Assembly (NCBI GenBank): GCA_023136725.1
Contig: JAGLQR010000115.1
Location: 1 to 6,088 of the forward strand
Direction of reading: 5' to 3'
Length of the DNA: 6,088 nucleotides
Source of the DNA: Candidatus Aminicenantota bacterium
GTDB lineage: Bacteria > Acidobacteriota > Aminicenantia > UBA2199
Part shown: in pieces, positions 1 to 5,847 of the stretch
Numbering within the stretch: position 1 is the first letter of the stretch
How the letters are laid out: each line of letters starts with the position of its first letter
Translations under genes and position numbers: made by a program
The notes under the pieces: generated by a model
What the model saw: the letters and a program-made list of their open reading frames with translations, nothing else
Database searches by the model: none
Told to the model about the DNA's origin: nothing

Positions 1-163
1 GCTGTTTTTGTAGATATATAGGGAATGTCAGCCTTTTCGAAGTTGTATACTGCCTATATTTCACTGTTATTCCGATTTTTCAACAATATAGCACTATTTA
101 GCCGTTTTTTCCTCTGTTTTCATACGTTTTCCCTTAAAAAAGACAATAAAATTCTTCCTCAAC
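1..163. other. Non-coding AT-rich upstream region
   Basis: I see no convincing gene here. The forward frames close quickly, the longest running from the left edge to a TAG at 99-101 with a peptide resembling nothing I know. A minus-strand GTG at 64-62 opens a frame that runs off the left edge, but it is only about 21 codons long and has weak ribosome-binding support. The right half carries homopolymer tracts at roughly helical spacing (T6 at 105-110, T4 at 117-120, T4 at 127-130, A6 at 136-141) just upstream of the rplU promoter. The region is best read as intergenic DNA with promoter-upstream elements. Confidence 0.6.
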
Positions 164-192
164 TTGAAATAAATTGAAGTTTATGATATAAG
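164..192 (+). promoter_or_regulatory. Sigma-70-type promoter for the rplU operon
   Basis: A -35 hexamer TTGAAA (164-169, 5 of 6 to consensus) and a -10 hexamer TATAAG (187-192, 5 of 6) are separated by exactly 17 bp. Transcription would start near 198-200, giving a leader of about 25 nt before the rplU ATG. The leader is too short for a structured ribosomal-protein leader RNA of the kind known for L21 in some Firmicutes. The call rests on sequence match and position only. Confidence 0.65.
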
Positions 193-211
193 TTCCAGGT
201 ATATAAAATAT

Positions 212-216
212 AGGAG
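212..216 (+). promoter_or_regulatory. Ribosome binding site that decides the rplU start
   Basis: AGGAG at 212-216 lies 7 nt before the ATG at 224 and only 4 nt before the GTG at 221. The 7-nt spacing favours ATG 224, which also gives the family-typical N-terminus MFAILETGGKQY. A third start codon, ATG at 219, is followed at once by a stop. Confidence 0.8.
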
Positions 217-223
217 TAATGTG

Positions 224-592
224 ATGTTTGCTATTCTTGAAACAGGCGGGAAACAGTATAAGGTTGAAGAGGGAGATATACTGGAAGTTGAATTGTTAAC
301 TGGAGAGAAAGAAAAGAAACTGAATAATTTTGTTTTTGATAACATTCTTTTGCTGAAAGGAAAGACCACTCTGTTGGGGACTCCCTATGTGAAGAACGCT
401 AAAGTTAAGGCAAAGATCTTAGAGGAGATCAAAGCACCTAAGATCATTGTTTTCAAAAAGAAATCAAAAAAACAATATAGAAGGACTCAGGGGCACAGAC
501 AAAGGCTGCACAAGATCCTGATTGAGAAAATTGAAGTAAAAGCAGAACCGAAGCCTAAAACAAAACCTGCAGAAAAAACAGAGGAGAATTAA
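224..592 (+). CDS. rplU: 50S ribosomal protein L21
   Basis: This is the large-subunit protein bL21, which binds 23S rRNA. The 122-residue product opens with the family signature FAILETGGKQYKVEEGD (residues 2-18). It also carries the conserved basic RNA-binding segment around residues 71-95 (KAPKIIVFKKKSKK followed by YRRTQGHRQ) and the closing IEKIEV. Most L21 proteins are about 103 residues. The extra length here is a low-complexity tail of about 20 residues rich in Lys, Pro and Glu, probably a flexible extension on the ribosome surface. The gene is first in the plus-strand block, directly behind a sigma-70-like promoter. It ends 2 bp before rpmA, and its last codons contain the rpmA ribosome binding site, so the two are surely co-transcribed. 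An alternative GTG start at 221 would add one Met. Confidence 0.97.
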   Translation: MFAILETGGKQYKVEEGDILEVELLTGEKEKKLNNFVFDNILLLKGKTTLLGTPYVKNAKVKAKILEEIKAPKIIVFKKKSKKQYRRTQGHRQRLHKILIEKIEVKAEPKPKTKPAEKTEEN

Positions 593-594
593 CA

Positions 595-846
595 ATGGCA
601 CATAAGAAATCTGGTGGTAGCGCAAAGAATGGCAGAGACAGTAACTCCAAAAGGCTCGGTGTTAAAAAATACGGCGGAGAACAGATAAATGCAGGCTCAA
701 TCATAATAAGGCAGCGTGGATCAAAATTCAAACCGGGACTTAATGTCGGCATCGGAAAGGACGATACATTATTCGCTCTCTCTACCGGTGTTGTGAAATT
801 TGTCACCAGAAATAAAAGAAAGTTTGTAGAGGTCATACCAAATTAA
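595..846 (+). CDS. rpmA: 50S ribosomal protein L27
   Basis: This is bL27, the large-subunit protein whose N-terminal tail reaches the peptidyl-transferase centre. The 83-residue product is of normal length and has the family's N-terminus MAHKKSGGSAKNGRDSNSKR, followed by LGVKKYGG, INAGSIIIRQRG (residues 31-42) and NVGIGKDDTLFAL (50-62). It begins directly at MAHKK with no N-terminal pre-sequence, unlike Firmicutes and Fusobacteria, where Prp protease removes such an extension. GAGGAG at 581-586 inside the end of rplU sits 8 nt before the ATG. The rplU-rpmA-obg order is one of the most widely conserved in bacteria. Confidence 0.98.
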   Translation: MAHKKSGGSAKNGRDSNSKRLGVKKYGGEQINAGSIIIRQRGSKFKPGLNVGIGKDDTLFALSTGVVKFVTRNKRKFVEVIPN

Positions 847-853
847 CCGGCAA

Positions 854-887
854 TCTTCAGATCTACTGCTAAAAGTCGCTCTGAAGA
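854..887 (+). other. Weak stem-loop between rpmA and obg
   Basis: TCTTCAGA at 854-861 is the exact reverse complement of TCTGAAGA at 880-887, giving an 8-bp stem around an 18-nt loop. Inside the loop, ACT (865-867) can pair with AGT (874-876). The stem has only three G-C pairs per arm and no U-run follows, so it is not a standard terminator. It fills much of the 78-bp gap, the only sizeable gap in the plus-strand block. It could be an mRNA processing or stabilising element, or chance. The rest of the gap shows no clear promoter. Confidence 0.3.
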
Positions 888-924
888 AGCCTTATCTTAA
901 AGTCTTTCCAATTTATAACTGAAC

Positions 925-1929
925 ATGTTTATAGACAGGACAAATGTAATTTTTTCCGCAGGGAAAGGTGGAGATGGTTCTACAAGTTTCAGAAGAGAAA
1001 AATTCATACCCAAAGGCGGTCCCGACGGTGGAGATGGCGGAGATGGCGGAGATATTGTCCTGATAAGCAGGAAAAATGTCAGCTCACTAATAGATTTCAA
1101 AAGCAATCATCATATAAAAGCCGGAAACGGCGGTAACGGTTCAGGCAACAACAGATCAGGCAAGCATGGGGAGAACAGGATTATGGAAGTGCCGGCAGGA
1201 ACAATCGTTAAAACCTTCCCCGAAGAAGAGGTAATATTTGACTTTAATGATGAAGGCATTGAATTTGTGATCGCTAAAGGTGGAAAAAGCGGTGCCGGTA
1301 ACGTAAGATTCAAATCTTCAATTAATCAGGCTCCCACAAAAGCAAAAAAGGGGAAACCTGGAGAATCGATCAGAGTTATACTCGAATTAAAGCTTATCGC
1401 TTTTGCAGGACTTGTCGGATTTCCAAATGCAGGAAAATCAACTCTTATTTCAAAACTCAGTGGCGCAAGACCCAAGATCGCGGATTATCCATTTACAACA
1501 TTAACACCCCATCTCGGTGTAGTATATCAGGGATATGAAAGCCTTGTGATAGCTGATATCCCTGGAATAATTGAAGGTGCCCATAAAGGTGAAGGAATGG
1601 GCACCGATTTCCTCAGGCACATTGAGAGGAACCGGGTTCTTGTATTTTTGATAAATCTGGGAGACGCTTCCGGTGCAGATCCGGTTACAAGGCTTAAAAT
1701 ACTATTGAACGAACTTCGTTCATATAAAAAAGAGTTGTTGAGAAAGCGGCACCTTGTTGTTGCAAATAAGATCGACCTGTTGGATAATGTTGAGGAAAGC
1801 AATGAACTTCTTAAGTTAAGGGAGTATTGCGGAAAAGAGGGACTTGAATTATTGGAAATATCAGCACTTAAAGAGATCAATCTTAATCGCCTTAAAAACA
1901 AACTTTTTAAACTTCTAAATGAGGACTGA
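925..1929 (+). CDS. obg: Obg-family GTPase (ribosome assembly)
   Basis: This is a GTPase of the Obg/CgtA family, which binds the 50S subunit during late assembly and links it to stress signalling. In the 334 residues, the N-terminal glycine-rich Obg domain spans about 1-157, with GG-D repeats at 31-43. The G domain follows with G1 GFPNAGKST (165-173), G2 YPFTTLTP (188-195), G3 DIPG (211-214), G4 NKID (281-284) and G5 SAL (313-315). All nucleotide-binding motifs are intact. The protein ends soon after G5, so the C-terminal OCT domain found in Bacillus Obg is absent and there is no long acidic tail. ATG 925 is used because an in-frame TAA lies at 916-918. No clear ribosome binding site precedes it. 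The coding end overlaps nadD by 11 bp. Confidence 0.96.
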   Translation: MFIDRTNVIFSAGKGGDGSTSFRREKFIPKGGPDGGDGGDGGDIVLISRKNVSSLIDFKSNHHIKAGNGGNGSGNNRSGKHGENRIMEVPAGTIVKTFPEEEVIFDFNDEGIEFVIAKGGKSGAGNVRFKSSINQAPTKAKKGKPGESIRVILELKLIAFAGLVGFPNAGKSTLISKLSGARPKIADYPFTTLTPHLGVVYQGYESLVIADIPGIIEGAHKGEGMGTDFLRHIERNRVLVFLINLGDASGADPVTRLKILLNELRSYKKELLRKRHLVVANKIDLLDNVEESNELLKLREYCGKEGLELLEISALKEINLNRLKNKLFKLLNED

Positions 1930-2578
1930 TAAAAGAACAGGAATACTTGGAGGTACTTTTAATCCGGTTCATAACGGACATATTGACATTGGCCTCCGTG
2001 TGCTGAATCATTTTAACCTCGATTCGATCAGATATATTTTATCTGCAAAGCCGCCACACAAAGACGGAGATCAGATCGTTTCTGCAGCTCTTCGATGGAA
2101 GATGCTGGAAGCCGGACTTGAACCTTATCCGGAACTAATCCCTGATGATACTGAGATCAGAAGAGATGAATACTCATGGACGATCGATACAATAAAACAA
2201 TTAATAAAAAGCTCCCCTGACAATAAATTCTACTTTCTTTCGGGAAGTGAAGGATTCCTTAAAATAAGGACATGGAAAGAGTATAGGAAACTTTTTAAAC
2301 TAATTAACTTTATTGTAGTCATGAGAACCGGGGAGCAGGAATCTGAGGTCACCGATCTTCTGAAAAAGGACGGGATCACTCCCGTAGTTCATGGAGAACA
2401 AGAAATAAATATACCTGCAGTGTATTATTATTCATATGAATCAAACCATCTCGGCCTGTCTTCCACCCACATAAGAAATCTGGCAGGAAGAAGGGAGAAA
2501 ATAGATGGGTTGGTAAACAAAAAAGTAAAAGAGATAATCGAGGAGAACAATCTCTATGGAAAAAATCAGCCAGGATAA
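1919..2578 (+). CDS. nadD: Nicotinate-nucleotide adenylyltransferase
   Basis: This cytoplasmic enzyme joins nicotinate mononucleotide and ATP to give deamido-NAD in NAD synthesis. The 219-residue product has the nucleotidyltransferase signature GGTFNPVHNGH (11-21), KPPHK (44-48) and the C-terminal SSTHIR motif (181-186), which binds the ATP phosphates. The length is normal. The family segment usually ending in GxD reads LSGSEGFLKIRTW (107-119), so a commonly conserved Asp is Glu here, a conservative change. The ATG overlaps the end of obg by 11 bp with no separate ribosome binding site, which suggests translational coupling. The 3' end overlaps rsfS by 23 bp. The pairing of nadD with rsfS is common across bacteria. 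Confidence 0.96.
   Translation: MRTDKRTGILGGTFNPVHNGHIDIGLRVLNHFNLDSIRYILSAKPPHKDGDQIVSAALRWKMLEAGLEPYPELIPDDTEIRRDEYSWTIDTIKQLIKSSPDNKFYFLSGSEGFLKIRTWKEYRKLFKLINFIVVMRTGEQESEVTDLLKKDGITPVVHGEQEINIPAVYYYSYESNHLGLSSTHIRNLAGRREKIDGLVNKKVKEIIEENNLYGKNQPG
2541..2545 (+). promoter_or_regulatory. Ribosome binding site of rsfS inside nadD
   Basis: AGGAG at 2541-2545 lies 10 nt before the rsfS ATG at 2556, within the nadD coding region. It supports the long N-terminus of RsfS. No other in-frame ATG occurs until residue 52, which lies inside the conserved domain. Confidence 0.65.
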
Positions 2579-2954
2579 ATTTAATGCTGAACTGAAGCGG
2601 TGGAAAATTCCACCAATAGTAAAAAGAGCTGTATCTGTTATTTCAGACAAAAAAGGGGATGACATTGTCATACTTAAATTGAAAGGGTTAACAGATCTTA
2701 CAGATTTCATGGTCATCTGCAGCGGTAACTCTCAAAAGCAGAACAAAGCAATTGCGGATGATCTTCAAAGGCTGCTGAAAAAAGAGTTCAAGTCAGGGCC
2801 ACTGGGAATTGAAGGCAGTAGTTATGGTGAGTGGATCCTTCTGGATTATGTGGATTTCATCGTTCATGTCTTCTCTCCGGAAACCAGAAAAAAATTCTCG
2901 CTCGAAAAACTATGGATGGATGCAAAAAGATACGATTTCATCTTTACTAAATAA
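2556..2954 (+). CDS. rsfS: Ribosomal silencing factor RsfS
   Basis: This is a member of the RsfS/Iojap/YbeB family (DUF143), which binds protein L14 on the 50S subunit and blocks joining to 30S when nutrients are short. The 132-residue product shows the family core TDFMVICSGNS (49-59), GIEG (84-87), W93 with the hydrophobic strands DYVDFIVHVF (97-106), and LEKLW (116-120). The family is usually 105-120 residues long. The excess here is a basic N-terminal extension of about 20 residues and a short C-terminal tail. The last 11 codons overlap the next gene. The surrounding L21, L27, Obg and RlmH genes fit its role on the large subunit. Confidence 0.96.
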   Translation: MEKISQDKFNAELKRWKIPPIVKRAVSVISDKKGDDIVILKLKGLTDLTDFMVICSGNSQKQNKAIADDLQRLLKKEFKSGPLGIEGSSYGEWILLDYVDFIVHVFSPETRKKFSLEKLWMDAKRYDFIFTK

Positions 2955-3840
2955 CCTTAAAGATCCTCTTTCCGAAGAGGTAAGGGAAAAAGCTGAAAAG
3001 GTCTCTGCATATGAAACCGGAGTCCTCCTCTATGGAGAAACGGGAACCGGAAAAGATTTCTGGGCTAAGTACATTCATCAAAACAGCGGAAAAGAAAAAA
3101 TGCTTAACCTGAATTGTGGAGACGTTCCGGAAAACCTGCTTGAAAGCGAATGGTTCGGATACAGGAAAGGTGCATTTACCGGCGCTGACAAAGAATATGC
3201 AGGAAGATGGAAGTTAGCTGCGGATGGGATAATTTTCCTGAATCAAATAGATTTGCTGACTATCAATATGCAATCAAGGCTCCTTCGTATAATTGAAAGA
3301 AAAAAATATTTTCCACTAGGATCGCCAGATGAATATGAAATAAACTCCAGATTCCTATTCTCAGCAGATGACGACATAGAAGAAAAAGTTCGCTCAGGAA
3401 GATTCCGGAAAGATCTTTATTACAGGATTTCAGCATTTTCGATCTATATTCCTCCTTTGAGAGACAGAAAAAATGATATTCTCCCACTCTTCAGATTCTT
3501 CGCCTCAAAGAAAGGGATAGAACTAAAACTGACAAGAACAGGTGAGAAAAGGCTATTGGCACATAGATGGGATGGCAATATCAGAGAAGTTGAAAACTTT
3601 ATAAATAATATTGCTGTTGTTAAAAACCTGATAGAAGATTCAGATACAGAAAAACTTGAAGAGACTTCATTCTCCTCCGGAACCTCATTTCCGCATGATG
3701 ATCTGTCACTAAGAGAACTCGAAATAAAATATATTAACCACCTGATAAAGAAATACGGAAACAAATCTAAAGTTGCTGCGATTCTCGGAATTTCAAGAAA
3801 ATCTTTATACGACAGAATAGAAAAATATGGCAAAGATTGA
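2920..3840 (+). CDS. Sigma-54 activator-type AAA+ protein with altered Walker B
   Basis: The 306-residue product has the layout of a PspF-like bacterial enhancer-binding protein: an AAA+ domain (about 32-235) and a Fis-type helix-turn-helix (about 264-303), with no N-terminal receiver or sensor domain. Walker A is GETGTGKD (39-46). The sigma-54-contacting GAFTGA (84-89) is perfect. The arginine fingers R163 and R169 sit in FRKDLYYR, and sensor II R222 sits in GNIREVEN. The switch Asn is N65. Unusually, Walker B reads GIIFLNQID (103-111), where the family has FLDE, and the sensor I Asn is D150. ATP hydrolysis may therefore be lost or slow. The start at 2920 was chosen because an upstream in-frame ATG at 2809 would bury 146 bp inside conserved rsfS sequence and add residues unlike the family. 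The gene overlaps rsfS by 35 bp and rlmH by 14 bp. Its target genes are unknown, and no clear -24/-12 promoter is visible in the window. Confidence 0.9.
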   Translation: MQKDTISSLLNNLKDPLSEEVREKAEKVSAYETGVLLYGETGTGKDFWAKYIHQNSGKEKMLNLNCGDVPENLLESEWFGYRKGAFTGADKEYAGRWKLAADGIIFLNQIDLLTINMQSRLLRIIERKKYFPLGSPDEYEINSRFLFSADDDIEEKVRSGRFRKDLYYRISAFSIYIPPLRDRKNDILPLFRFFASKKGIELKLTRTGEKRLLAHRWDGNIREVENFINNIAVVKNLIEDSDTEKLEETSFSSGTSFPHDDLSLRELEIKYINHLIKKYGNKSKVAAILGISRKSLYDRIEKYGKD

Positions 3841-4297
3841 GTTGATTTGTATAGGCAGCCAGAAATTCAAAGCCCTGAAAGAACTGGAGAAAGATTATGA
3901 AAAAAAAATCAACTATTTTTCCTCTTTCAGATCAACGATAATAAAACCATTCAAAGCAGGAGATGAAAAACGTTCAATGAAAATTAACGGGGAAAAAATA
4001 CTTGAGCTGGCAAAAAAGAACGATTTGTTGATCTCATTGGACAGAAGGGGAACAGAATTCAGTTCAGAACAATTTGCACAATTCATTTCAGACAAGCTCA
4101 ATTATAATAGTAAAAATCTTCTTTTCGTGATAGGAGATGCTCCGGGATTATCGGAAGATGTGATTAAAAAATCTGACACAATTATATCTTTTTCAAAAAT
4201 GACATTTGCACACGATTTGTTTAAAATAGTGTTTCTCGAACAGCTGTACAGAGCTTTTACTATTATTAAAAATACCGGATATCACAGAACAAACTGA
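3827..4297 (+). CDS. rlmH: 23S rRNA pseudouridine-1915 N3-methyltransferase RlmH
   Basis: This is a SPOUT-class methyltransferase of the RlmH/YbeA family, which uses S-adenosylmethionine to methylate pseudouridine 1915 in helix 69 of 23S rRNA on the assembled ribosome. The 156-residue length is standard. Family features are LDRRGTEFSSEQFA (71-84), the cofactor loop FVIGDAPGL (100-108), SFSKMTFAHDLFKIVFLEQLYRA (read across 121-143, with H129) and the C-terminal YHR (152-154). Two positions differ from what I know of the family: the loop usually reads IGG where this has IGD104, and the end usually reads PYHR where this has GYHR. The ATG overlaps the activator gene by 14 bp with only a poor ribosome binding site, so translation is probably coupled. 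Confidence 0.94.
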   Translation: MAKIELICIGSQKFKALKELEKDYEKKINYFSSFRSTIIKPFKAGDEKRSMKINGEKILELAKKNDLLISLDRRGTEFSSEQFAQFISDKLNYNSKNLLFVIGDAPGLSEDVIKKSDTIISFSKMTFAHDLFKIVFLEQLYRAFTIIKNTGYHRTN

Positions 4298-4304
4298 TAT
4301 CTGC

Positions 4305-4309
4305 AGGAG
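4305..4309 (+). promoter_or_regulatory. Ribosome binding site of the M64 peptidase gene
   Basis: AGGAG at 4305-4309 stands 6 nt before the ATG at 4316, in the 18-bp gap after rlmH. It fixes the start that gives a clean signal peptide. Unlike most of the overlapping genes upstream, this gene has its own strong site. Confidence 0.8.
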
Positions 4310-4315
4310 AATTAT

Positions 4316-5788
4316 ATGAGATTATCAAAACTGCTGGGACTTATGCTGATCGCCGGCTCAATTTTAACAGCTTCGCCCGGAAAAATTAAATTTGAAGATC
4401 ATTTCACAAATGTCACAATGAGAATTGATTATCACCATATATGGGATGGAAGTAAAGAATTGATATCCCTCGACAGGATATACAAAGAGGGCGAGTGGGC
4501 AGGAAGCAGGAATGTGTTGCTGGATCCCTTCAAATACGGAAAATACAGTATAAAACTCTACACTGAAGATGGGAAAAAATTGTTATTCTCAAAAGGATTC
4601 GATTCCTATTTCGGAGAATATATAACAACTGATGATGCTTCGAAAGGGATAAAACGGTCTTATCATGAGACGGCATTGATGCCATACCCTGTTTCAAAAT
4701 CCTTATTTAAAATTGAGAAAATATCACCAAATGAAAACAGCATAACCCTTTTCAGCAAAGTGATCGATCCCGGATCAGTGAATATTATCATAGGAAAACC
4801 GGAAAAAAATATTGAGGTAATCAAAGTGCATGGTGATGGAAAGCCCGGGGTATGCCTCGACATTGCTATTGTTGCAGAGGGATACACTGACTCTGAGGAA
4901 GATAAAGTTAAAAAGGACCTGAATAAAGTAAAAGATATATTTTTCAGTCAGGAGCCTTATTCATCATTAAAACACAAGATCAATATATACGGAATATTCA
5001 AACCTTCCGATGAGAACGGGACCGATGAACCAAGGATAGGAAGTTTCAAAAACACTTCGGTTGACACAACATTCAACTCGATGGGCTCACCCAGATACCT
5101 GCTGACAGAGTCAAACAAAAAATTAAGGGATATTACATCCGCCGCCCCATGTGATGCAGTTCTGATAATGGTTAATTCCTCAAGATACGGAGGAGGAGGG
5201 ATATATAATAGTTTCTGCACATTTACCATAGATAATGAGCAAGCTGCCTATCTTATACTCCACGAGTTCGGCCACTCTTTTAGTGGCCTTGCAGATGAGT
5301 ATTATTCGTCATCTGTTGCATACAATGAATTTTATCCGAGAGGGACAGAACCTGTAGAACCAAATATAACAGCTTTACTGAAACCCGGAAAGATCAAATG
5401 GTCCGATCATGTTTCAGACGGCACAAAACTTCCGACCGACTGGAATAAAAATGAATTTGACAGAATGAATGCTAAGTTCGGCAAAACGAGAAAAAAACTG
5501 AATCTGAAGATAGAAGAACTAACTCGATCCGGCGCTCCTGAAAAAGAGATCAAAAAAGCAAAGAGGGCCATCGAACTCCTAATGCTCAGAAAAGAAAAAG
5601 AGAATAGTAATTTCTTCGGGAAAACCGGGAAACTCGGAGTAGTAGGTGCTTTTGAAGGTGCCGGATATTCTTCAGAAGGACTTTACCGCCCGATGCAGGA
5701 CTGTATCATGTTTACTATTGGGAAGAAACCATATTGCAAAGTATGTGAACAGGCAGTCGAAAAGATGATCAGAAAATATATTGATTGA
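4316..5788 (+). CDS. Secreted M64-family zinc metallopeptidase
   Basis: The 490-residue product matches the M64 family, named after an IgA-cleaving enzyme of gut Clostridium; most members have unknown substrates. A signal peptide covers about 1-19 (basic start RLSK, hydrophobic core, likely cleavage after LTA). There is no lipobox Cys, so the protein is probably periplasmic or secreted. An N-terminal beta-rich domain (about 25-170) precedes the catalytic domain. The zinc motif HEFGH (316-320) continues as SFSGLADEY, where H316, H320 and probably D327 bind zinc and E317 is the catalytic base. Near the end, VGAFEGAGY (442-450), GLYRPMQDCIM (455-465) and C474/C477 match the family's Met-turn-like and Cys region. 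A charged, helical insert lies at about 378-434. The gene follows rlmH by 18 bp and may be read from the same transcript. The substrate cannot be told from the sequence. Confidence 0.9.
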   Translation: MRLSKLLGLMLIAGSILTASPGKIKFEDHFTNVTMRIDYHHIWDGSKELISLDRIYKEGEWAGSRNVLLDPFKYGKYSIKLYTEDGKKLLFSKGFDSYFGEYITTDDASKGIKRSYHETALMPYPVSKSLFKIEKISPNENSITLFSKVIDPGSVNIIIGKPEKNIEVIKVHGDGKPGVCLDIAIVAEGYTDSEEDKVKKDLNKVKDIFFSQEPYSSLKHKINIYGIFKPSDENGTDEPRIGSFKNTSVDTTFNSMGSPRYLLTESNKKLRDITSAAPCDAVLIMVNSSRYGGGGIYNSFCTFTIDNEQAAYLILHEFGHSFSGLADEYYSSSVAYNEFYPRGTEPVEPNITALLKPGKIKWSDHVSDGTKLPTDWNKNEFDRMNAKFGKTRKKLNLKIEELTRSGAPEKEIKKAKRAIELLMLRKEKENSNFFGKTGKLGVVGAFEGAGYSSEGLYRPMQDCIMFTIGKKPYCKVCEQAVEKMIRKYID

Positions 5789-5809
5789 CCCTGTAAATAA
5801 AATCTAAAA

Positions 5810-5837
5810 CGGATCCCCTGGGACCTTACATGATCCG
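5810..5837. terminator. Possible bidirectional terminator between convergent genes
   Basis: CGGATC at 5810-5815 pairs exactly with GATCCG at 5832-5837 around a 16-nt loop. Read on the minus strand, the stem is followed at once by TTTTAGATTTTATTT, a fair U-rich tail for ending the minus-strand gene. Read on the plus strand, a looser T-rich stretch (about 5848-5859) follows a few bases later and could end the long plus-strand operon. The 6-bp stem is short and an alternative pairing (CCC with GGG, 5816-5822) is possible. Confidence 0.4.
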
Positions 5838-5847
5838 GGCTTAACAA

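Noticed and set aside
1..64. A minus-strand GTG start at 64-62 with an open frame to the left edge
   Set aside because: Only about 21 codons are visible. The ribosome binding site is weak and the promoter is unclear, so it cannot be told from chance.
199..223. An L21 leader or other riboswitch ahead of rplU
   Set aside because: The predicted leader is only about 25 nt, with no room for a structured element.
1024..1056. Tandem 9-bp-like GGAGATGGC repeats
   Set aside because: They encode the Gly-Gly-Asp repeats normal for the Obg N-terminal domain, so they reflect protein constraint and not a DNA repeat element.
897..1901. Open frames on the minus strand opposite obg
   Set aside because: They are Pro/Leu/Ser-rich shadows of the Gly-rich Obg domain and of the G domain. 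They have no recognisable motif and lie antisense to a strongly conserved gene.
2809..2919. A longer start (ATG 2809 or 2866) for the AAA+ protein
   Set aside because: The extra 37 residues come from reading conserved rsfS sequence in another frame, look unlike any activator N-terminus, and have no ribosome binding site.
3557..3575. TGGCAC as the -24 half of a sigma-54 promoter
   Set aside because: No GC-containing -12 element (TTGCA-like) occurs at the right spacing, and it lies inside coding sequence. The similar TGGCAC at 598-603 fails the same test.
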